The position numbers were made by a program, and so were the translations under genes. Positions 58,783 to 64,000 of a stretch of 64,000 nt of DNA are shown here, one piece after another. Source of the stretch: Firmicutes bacterium UBA5774 (lineage in GTDB: Bacteria; Bacillota; Clostridia; Peptostreptococcales; Anaerovoracaceae); contig DIEM01000064.1 in the NCBI GenBank assembly GCA_002418625.1, positions 1 through 64,000 on the forward strand. The letters are read 5' to 3'. The notes under the pieces were generated by a model. The model was not told where the DNA came from. It did no database searches and saw only the letters and a list, made by a program, of their open reading frames with translations. Position 1 is the stretch's first letter; every line of letters begins with the position of its first letter.

Positions 58783-58807
58783 TTGTTTCCGACTGTGATT
58801 TAGTAAA

Positions 58808-58838
58808 CGGAGGGAAGAGTTTGATACTCTTCCCTCCG
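58808..58838 (+). other. Intercistronic hairpin after binding-protein gene
   Basis: Perfect 13-bp stem CGGAGGGAAGAGT / ACTCTTCCCTCCG, 5-base loop, no U-run. Such hairpins behind binding-protein genes usually protect the upstream message so that more binding protein than permease is made. Confidence 0.75.
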
Positions 58839-58856
58839 ACTACAGGAGAATGACAA

Positions 58857-59846
58857 ATGGGAGAAAAAACGATAAAAATATTAGGGATATGCGGTTCTCA
58901 CAGAACAGAAAAGAATACTTTCTATGCGCTTTCAAAATGCATGGAGGGTATTTCAGCTCTTGGCATAGAAGCCGAGACGGAGATCGTCGACCTTAGCAGA
59001 ATGAAAATCGAAGAATGCAAGGGATGCCATGTCTGCTTCCTGAGGTCAAGCGGCACATCACCCTGCCCGGTTATAAATGATGATATGAACAAAATCTACC
59101 CGAAGCTTCTGGAGGCGGACGGCATTATCGTTGCCAGTCCCGTGCATTGGTGGTCGAGCACCTCGAAAATGAGACGTTTTATCGAAAGGACAAATGGGTA
59201 TTGCGGCGCGGGAAACGCGGAATTCGCCGGCGCGCTTTACAATAAAGCCGGCGGTGTGATCACGGTGGCCTATGATGTCCATGGCGGTACAGAAGTGGCC
59301 GCCACGCATCTCATCACATGGATGATAACGGAAAACATGATGGTTGTCGGCACGCAGGGCGCTCATGCGGGCGGAACGGCTTCGACGAACCTTGGCGTCC
59401 CGACTGCGGCCGCGGATTCCGTCAAATTTGATCATCACGGAATGAAAACCGTTTATGAAGTCGGCAAGCGGGTAGCTGAAGCTGCATATATCATGAAATA
59501 CGGCAGGGAAAATCTTGCTGCCGTCAAGCATCGCAGTGTCAAAGACACCTTTCCAACATCGGATATCGAAATCGACTGGGACAGGTTTTATCAACATGAA
59601 AACAGCTTCCCAAAAGAGCATATAGGCATCGAAGGACAATTGGCCACATCTGAAAAAGCGTTCAATAAATTTATCGAGGAGATGAAACAGAGGAAAAAAT
59701 CATCGGGCAACACCTGGGGGACATTGGCGGATGATAAAGCGTTCATATCCGACTGGCTGGACAAGAGAAAATTGGTACTGTTATCAGACAGTGAATTATA
59801 TGCTCTCTGTCCGGAATATTACGACTTCTATCTTAAAAAGGGATAG
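58857..59846 (+). CDS. Flavodoxin-fold NAD(P)H-FMN reductase-like protein with C-terminal extension
   Basis: 329 residues. N-terminal flavodoxin-like fold with GSHRTEKNT (FMN phosphate loop), CKGCHVC near residue 55 (possible metal or cluster Cys) and SPVHWWSSTSKMRRFIER. About 130 extra C-terminal residues are of unknown role (FPTSDIEIDWDRFYQHENS; LYALCPEYYDFYL). Sitting between binding protein and permeases implies a role in the same pathway, perhaps reductive cleavage of the imported compound. Confidence 0.8.
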   Translation: MGEKTIKILGICGSHRTEKNTFYALSKCMEGISALGIEAETEIVDLSRMKIEECKGCHVCFLRSSGTSPCPVINDDMNKIYPKLLEADGIIVASPVHWWSSTSKMRRFIERTNGYCGAGNAEFAGALYNKAGGVITVAYDVHGGTEVAATHLITWMITENMMVVGTQGAHAGGTASTNLGVPTAAADSVKFDHHGMKTVYEVGKRVAEAAYIMKYGRENLAAVKHRSVKDTFPTSDIEIDWDRFYQHENSFPKEHIGIEGQLATSEKAFNKFIEEMKQRKKSSGNTWGTLADDKAFISDWLDKRKLVLLSDSELYALCPEYYDFYLKKG

Positions 59847-59861
59847 CACTGGAGGTGCCAG

Positions 59862-60737
59862 ATGGAATATCTATTGACGCAGATTATCAATGGTCTGGCC
59901 ATCGGCAGCATTTATGCGCTTCTGTCGGTCGGATACAGCATCATCTACAGCATATTGAATCTGATCAATTTTGCTCATGGGGATCTTTGCATGGTGGGCG
60001 TTTTCTTGTGCGCTGCCATTTTAGCGTTGACAGGCAATGTATTTATGGCGCTGGTCGCAGCATGCGTTCTTGGAGCGTTTCTCGGCCTGGCAGTTGAAAA
60101 ACTGGCATATAAGCCGGTTCGGAAAGCGAGCCGCGCCGCTCCGTTCGTCAGCGCGGTCGGTGTCGCCATGATCATGAGAGGCACTGCCCAGGTGGTCTGG
60201 GGAAGCTCCATGCAGCCCTTTCCGCAGCTGATACCTTTTAAAATGTTTCATATGGGCGAGGTTTCTATTTCCGGCCTGTCAATCAATATTTTCCTGATGG
60301 CTGTGGCGATCATGATCCTTGTGACCGCCTTTGTCCAGAAGACACAGGTGGGGCTTTCCATAAGGTGCGTCTCGCAGAATATACAGGCCTCCTACCTTAT
60401 GGGGATACCCGTCAACAATGTGATCGGTGTTGTATATGCCTTTGGTGCGGCGATCGGTGTGCTTGGAATGATTTTCTACGCCACATACTATCAGAGCATC
60501 TTCATTGCAATGGGTTTCGCGGCTACGGTCAAAGCATTTACGGCCGCCCTGCTTGGAGGACTGGGCAATTTGTACGGCGCCTTCCTCGGAGGGATCATAC
60601 TCGGCCTGGTGGAAGCACTTGGCGCCGGCTTCATTTCTTCGGGATACAGGGACGCGATCGCTTATGGAGTCCTGATCATTGTTCTGATCATAAAACCAAA
60701 CGGTATATTTGGCGTAAAAGCATCTGAAAAGGTTTAA
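59862..60737 (+). CDS. livH: Branched-chain-type ABC permease (LivH)
   Basis: 291 residues with about eight membrane helices; GLAIGSIYALLSVGYSIIYSILNLINFAHGD is the family start (split here across residues 11-41), and AFTAALLGGLGNLYGAFLGG the EAA-like loop. GGAGGTG before the ATG. Confidence 0.94.
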   Translation: MEYLLTQIINGLAIGSIYALLSVGYSIIYSILNLINFAHGDLCMVGVFLCAAILALTGNVFMALVAACVLGAFLGLAVEKLAYKPVRKASRAAPFVSAVGVAMIMRGTAQVVWGSSMQPFPQLIPFKMFHMGEVSISGLSINIFLMAVAIMILVTAFVQKTQVGLSIRCVSQNIQASYLMGIPVNNVIGVVYAFGAAIGVLGMIFYATYYQSIFIAMGFAATVKAFTAALLGGLGNLYGAFLGGIILGLVEALGAGFISSGYRDAIAYGVLIIVLIIKPNGIFGVKASEKV

Positions 60738-60746
60738 GGTAGCAAT

Positions 60747-61766
60747 ATGCTTGAGAATTTTTTCCGTGAGAAAAATAAACGACGCTATGCGGGATATGCC
60801 CTGACAGCCTTGGTATTGTTATGCATTCCTCTTGTCATAACCAACGGCTATCATATCCGCGTTATTAATTTTATCATCATTTATTGTATCATTTCCGTTT
60901 CGATCAATCTGATCGGAGGATACGGCGGCCAGCTTGCCATGGGGCATGCCTGCTACGTCGGTGTAGCCGCATACGCAACCGCAATTTTGGGCGTCAGCTA
61001 TGGGTGGCCATTCTGGATAACCTTTCCGGTGAGCATTCTGCTGGCGACGATCTACGGATTTCTGACCGCTATCGTCTGCGTCGGCAGAATAAGAGGCGAC
61101 TATGTCATGATCGTCACGATGGGCGTTTCCGAGATAACAAGAATTTTTTTCATCAACGCGGTCAGTCTTACCGGAGGGCCTATGGGGATCCCGCAGGTTC
61201 CGGGAATAACGATTTTTTCTTTTGCCTTTACATCAAGCAAACAGTATTACTATTTATTTCTAATATTTCTACTGTTTACAATTTTTGTGATCAGGAGCAT
61301 TGTGTACTCAAAATTCGGCAGGGCAATTGTTGCCATAAGAGAAGATGAAGTGGCTGCTAAAGCTATGGGGATACAGGTCAACTGGACAAAAATAATCACA
61401 TTTACCATTTCGGCCGCCTTCGCCGGTCTGGCGGGTGCGCTTCTCGCCCACTACAACCGGTTCGTTGGGCCCATGCAGTTCGATCTGGACGAAGGATTGC
61501 TGTATTTTCAGATGATCATCATCGGAGGCCTCGGAAGCATATCGGGCTCGATTCTAGGTGCGGCGATCCTGGTCCTGATACCGGAATTGTTCAGGGGGAT
61601 AGCCGAATACCGAACGATTTTCTATGGATTGATCATGGTCATCATGATGGTCGTTAAACCCCAAGGCCTGCTGGGAAATGTCGGTTCCGACCATGTTGTC
61701 GTGCGGTTTGGGAACGCTATAAAAAGATCCGTGACACGTCTTTTTAAACATAAAGGAGCAGAATGA
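60747..61766 (+). CDS. livM: Branched-chain-type ABC permease (LivM)
   Basis: 339 residues, about nine membrane helices; GGYGGQLAMGHACYVGVAAYA, and ATPase-contact loop GGLGSISGSILGAA. Overlaps livG by 4 bases. Confidence 0.94.
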   Translation: MLENFFREKNKRRYAGYALTALVLLCIPLVITNGYHIRVINFIIIYCIISVSINLIGGYGGQLAMGHACYVGVAAYATAILGVSYGWPFWITFPVSILLATIYGFLTAIVCVGRIRGDYVMIVTMGVSEITRIFFINAVSLTGGPMGIPQVPGITIFSFAFTSSKQYYYLFLIFLLFTIFVIRSIVYSKFGRAIVAIREDEVAAKAMGIQVNWTKIITFTISAAFAGLAGALLAHYNRFVGPMQFDLDEGLLYFQMIIIGGLGSISGSILGAAILVLIPELFRGIAEYRTIFYGLIMVIMMVVKPQGLLGNVGSDHVVVRFGNAIKRSVTRLFKHKGAE

Positions 61767-62530
61767 TGAATCTTTTGGAAATCAACGATGTCGGTATTCA
61801 GTTTGGCGGCTTGCGCGCTTTGTGGGACATCAGGTTTTCCCTGGCGGAAAATGAGATCCTCGGCGTCATCGGCCCGAACGGTGCGGGAAAGACAACGCTG
61901 TTCAACCTTATAACCGGTTTTTACAAACCGACAAAGGGCAATATTCTTTTTGAGGGAAAGCAGATCAGCGGTCAGGCTTCAAGCACGGTCTCGAAAAAAG
62001 GGATCAGCAGGACTTTTCAGAATATCCGTCTTTTTGGCAGCCAGACAGTATTGGAAAACGTATTGATAGGCATGCACAACAGGATCGACGATCCGCTTTT
62101 TTCCGCGATCTGCCATACAAAAAAAGGGAAGCTGAACGAGAAAAAGGGCAGGGAAAAAGCCCTCGTTCTTCTTGAGATGATGGGTCTTCAGGATCAGGTG
62201 AATGAGCGGGCAGCCAATATGAGCTACGGAAACCAAAGGCGTCTGGAACTGGCGCGCGCGCTGGCAAATGAGCCAAAGCTGCTGCTGCTTGATGAGCCGA
62301 CGGCGGGAATGAATCCCAATGAAGCCGCAAACATGATCGCTTTGATCAACGGCATCAGAGGAAGGGGAATGGCGATACTGATCATCGAACATAATATGAG
62401 GGTGGTCATGGGCCTTTCCGAACGCATCGTTGTCATTGAAGCCGGACTCAAGATCGCGGAGGGAATACCGGAAGACATACAGCATAATCCCGATGTCATC
62501 AGGGCGTATCTGGGCGAGGATTTGGACTGA
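61763..62530 (+). CDS. livG: Branched-chain-type ABC ATPase (LivG)
   Basis: 255 residues. Walker A GPNGAGKT (37-44), signature MSYGNQRRLELARAL, Walker B LLLDEPTAGMN. AAAGGAG upstream suits ATG 61763 or 61766. Confidence 0.95.
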   Translation: MMNLLEINDVGIQFGGLRALWDIRFSLAENEILGVIGPNGAGKTTLFNLITGFYKPTKGNILFEGKQISGQASSTVSKKGISRTFQNIRLFGSQTVLENVLIGMHNRIDDPLFSAICHTKKGKLNEKKGREKALVLLEMMGLQDQVNERAANMSYGNQRRLELARALANEPKLLLLDEPTAGMNPNEAANMIALINGIRGRGMAILIIEHNMRVVMGLSERIVVIEAGLKIAEGIPEDIQHNPDVIRAYLGEDLD

Positions 62531-62551
62531 TCCCGATTGAAGGAGTTATAT

Positions 62552-63259
62552 ATGTTAAGAGTCAATGATTTATCGGTTTATTATGGAAACATACACGCTT
62601 TAAAAGGGGTCAGCCTTGAAATCAATGAAGGCGAGATCGTTGCGCTCATAGGTTCCAACGGTGCGGGGAAATCTACACTTCTGAATGCGATTTCCGGATT
62701 GGTGAAGGTCTCGTCCGGAGATATTTCATTTGAAGGCAATGATATCACGAACGCAAAGCCTGAAACGATCGTAAAATACGGAATAATCCACTGCCCTGAA
62801 GGCAGAAAGATTTTTGGTGATCTGACTGTTTATGAAAACATACTGGCCGGAGCGATAACCAGAAAAGACAAGAACGATGTAAAAGCCGAAGCAGACCGAT
62901 TGATGGAGCGCTTTCCCATTCTTAAAGAGAGAGGAAAGCAACTGGCCAGCACCTTGAGCGGCGGTGAGCAGCAAATGCTTGCGATATGCCGCTCGCTGAT
63001 AGGTAAACCCAGGATCCTGCTTCTGGACGAGCCGTCCATGGGCTTATCGCCTAATATGGTCCGGGAGGTCTTTAATATCATCAGGCAGACCAATAAAGAG
63101 GGCATCACCATACTATTGGTCGAGCAAAACGCCAGGATGGCTTTAAAATTATCCAAGACAGCTTATGTTCTCGAGTCGGGAGAAGTAGTGCAATCCGGCA
63201 AGGCATCGGAATTGCTTCAAAGTGACGAGGTCCGGAAGGCTTATCTGGGAGAAGCTTAG
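62552..63259 (+). CDS. livF: Branched-chain-type ABC ATPase (LivF)
   Basis: 235 residues. Walker A GSNGAGKST, signature LSGGEQQMLAICRSL, Walker B ILLLDEPSMGLSP. ATG at 62552 is preferred since AAGGAG lies 8 bases upstream; the TTG at 62537 lies before that site. Confidence 0.95.
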   Translation: MLRVNDLSVYYGNIHALKGVSLEINEGEIVALIGSNGAGKSTLLNAISGLVKVSSGDISFEGNDITNAKPETIVKYGIIHCPEGRKIFGDLTVYENILAGAITRKDKNDVKAEADRLMERFPILKERGKQLASTLSGGEQQMLAICRSLIGKPRILLLDEPSMGLSPNMVREVFNIIRQTNKEGITILLVEQNARMALKLSKTAYVLESGEVVQSGKASELLQSDEVRKAYLGEA

Positions 63260-63288
63260 AAGCAAATGATTTTTCGGGGAGGAACGAA

Positions 63289-63666
63289 ATGATAGTGAGA
63301 CACAGGAAAGACCTGCTTGATACCGCTCAGCACGTGGAGACCAAAATTTGGTCAAGCACCCGCGTGTTCATTAAAAACGACAATCTTGGATTTTCCCTTC
63401 ATGAAACGATCATTGACGGGAATACCGAGCAGACATTATGGTACAAAAACCATATCGAAGCAGTCATCGTGGCTGAGGGTACGGGAGAGATCGTGGACCT
63501 TGCGACCGGAGAGACCCATTTTCTGGAACCAGGATCCGCCTATGCATTGACAGGAGACAAGCACATTTTCAGAGCTTTCGAGCGTTTTGTATGCTACTGC
63601 GTCTTCGTTCCGGGACTTAACGGCGATGAAATCCCGGATGCTGACGGATCATATCCGGCGGATTGA
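63289..63666 (+). CDS. Ectoine synthase-like cupin (EctC family)
   Basis: 125 residues matching EctC over the full length: MIVRHRKDL start, IWSSTRVFI, LGFSLHETII, YKNHIEAVIVAEGTGEI, EPGSAYAL, CYCVFVPGLNGDEIPDADGSYP. EctC cyclises N-acetyl-diaminobutyrate by water loss and can act reversibly on related amides. Here there is no ectA or ectB; the neighbours are uptake and aminotransferase genes, so a catabolic or side-reaction role is more likely than osmolyte synthesis. GGGGAGGA precedes the ATG. Confidence 0.85.
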   Translation: MIVRHRKDLLDTAQHVETKIWSSTRVFIKNDNLGFSLHETIIDGNTEQTLWYKNHIEAVIVAEGTGEIVDLATGETHFLEPGSAYALTGDKHIFRAFERFVCYCVFVPGLNGDEIPDADGSYPAD

Positions 63667-63670
63667 CAGC

Positions 63671-64000
63671 ATGGAATTGAAAGCGGGGAATCCGATAATC
63701 ATTGTCGGTCATTACGGAAGCGGTAAAACTGAATTCGCAGTGAATTATGCACTTCATTTATCTGAGCATGGGAAGGCGCCGGTTCTCGCCGATATGGACA
63801 TTGTCAATCCGTATTTCAGGGCAAGGGAGCTCAGGGAGCATTTGAAGCTTAACGGGATAAGGGTCATATCCAGCAACTGTGAAAATGATCCAAACCTCGA
63901 CATGCCGTCGCTTGCAGCTTCATTGCGATCCTGCTTCGAGGCGGAGGAGCAGACAAGCATCATCGATGCCGGAGGCGATCCTTCGGGCGCCAATGTTCTT
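63671..64000 (+). CDS. P-loop ATP-binding protein, 3' end outside window
   Basis: Open frame of 110 codons running off the window. Walker A GHYGSGKT at residues 13-20, then ADMDIVNPYFRARELREHL and IIDAGGDPSGANVL (Walker B-like), in the CobQ/ParA-like P-loop group. In Clostridia similar proteins stand just before 2-oxoacid:ferredoxin oxidoreductase genes (recalled, not checked), so such genes may follow. Confidence 0.75.
   Translation, partial: MELKAGNPIIIVGHYGSGKTEFAVNYALHLSEHGKAPVLADMDIVNPYFRARELREHLKLNGIRVISSNCENDPNLDMPSLAASLRSCFEAEEQTSIIDAGGDPSGANVL

Overview
The window reads as chromosome of an anaerobic, low-to-mid GC Firmicute, most likely Clostridia. Evidence: an Enterococcus-type V-ATPase operon with Na+-binding residues, a tungsten-type aldehyde:ferredoxin oxidoreductase, a radical-SAM anaerobic sulfatase-maturating enzyme, a Moco riboswitch ahead of a molybdenum hydroxylase, strong AGGAGG ribosome sites, and at least six textbook sigma-54 (-24/-12) promoters. 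Family-level placement (Anaerovoracaceae-like amino-acid and aromatic fermenters) is only a guess.

Region 1 (1-14736) looks like an aromatic-acid or aryl-sulfate utilisation block. It has the end of a dihydrolipoyl dehydrogenase, a UbiD decarboxylase with its UbiX flavin prenyltransferase and LpdD-like partner, and a sigma-54 activator. Two sigma-54 operons follow: a Ser-type lipoprotein sulfatase with its maturase, and a split E2 (free lipoyl domain plus free catalytic domain) with a tungsten AOR, a MoaD-like protein, an EamA exporter and a BenE-type benzoate transporter. Region 2 (14737-27937) is AT-richer and bounded by transposase debris (IS30 and IS3 remnants). Its core is a molybdenum hydroxylase operon: sigma-54 promoter, Moco riboswitch with terminator, MOP-type enzyme, a flavin/Fe-S dicluster protein, a two-CxxC redox protein and a C-GCAxxG-C-C protein. 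A homopolymeric G tract in this operon appears to fuse two genes.

Region 3 (27938-34306) carries three amidohydrolases (two YtcJ paralogues flanking an SsnA/TrzA-type enzyme) and an NhaC-family antiporter. Region 4 (34487-45598) is mixed housekeeping and accessory content: GNAT, DEAD-box helicase, MacAB-like efflux system, a membrane-anchored TPR-subtilase, a macrodomain protein next to a von Willebrand A protein, a universal stress protein, DUF3237 and flavodoxin-type genes. Region 5 (45883-54985) is the complete nine-gene Na+ V-ATPase operon in the order F-I-K-E-C-G-A-B-D, preceded by tandem sigma-54 and sigma-A promoter candidates.

Region 6 (55062-64000) holds two more sigma-54 units: a CE4-fold deacetylase/imidase with an aminotransferase, and a branched-chain-amino-acid-type ABC transporter with a flavodoxin-family protein, an ectoine-synthase-like cupin and a truncated P-loop protein. 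It looks like uptake and breakdown of an amino-acid-like or cyclic nitrogen compound. Five of the six sigma-54 promoters have a different clear inverted repeat 60-81 bp upstream of the -24 element; the sixth has only a weak one. This suggests several dedicated activators, only one of which (3923-5869) is encoded here.
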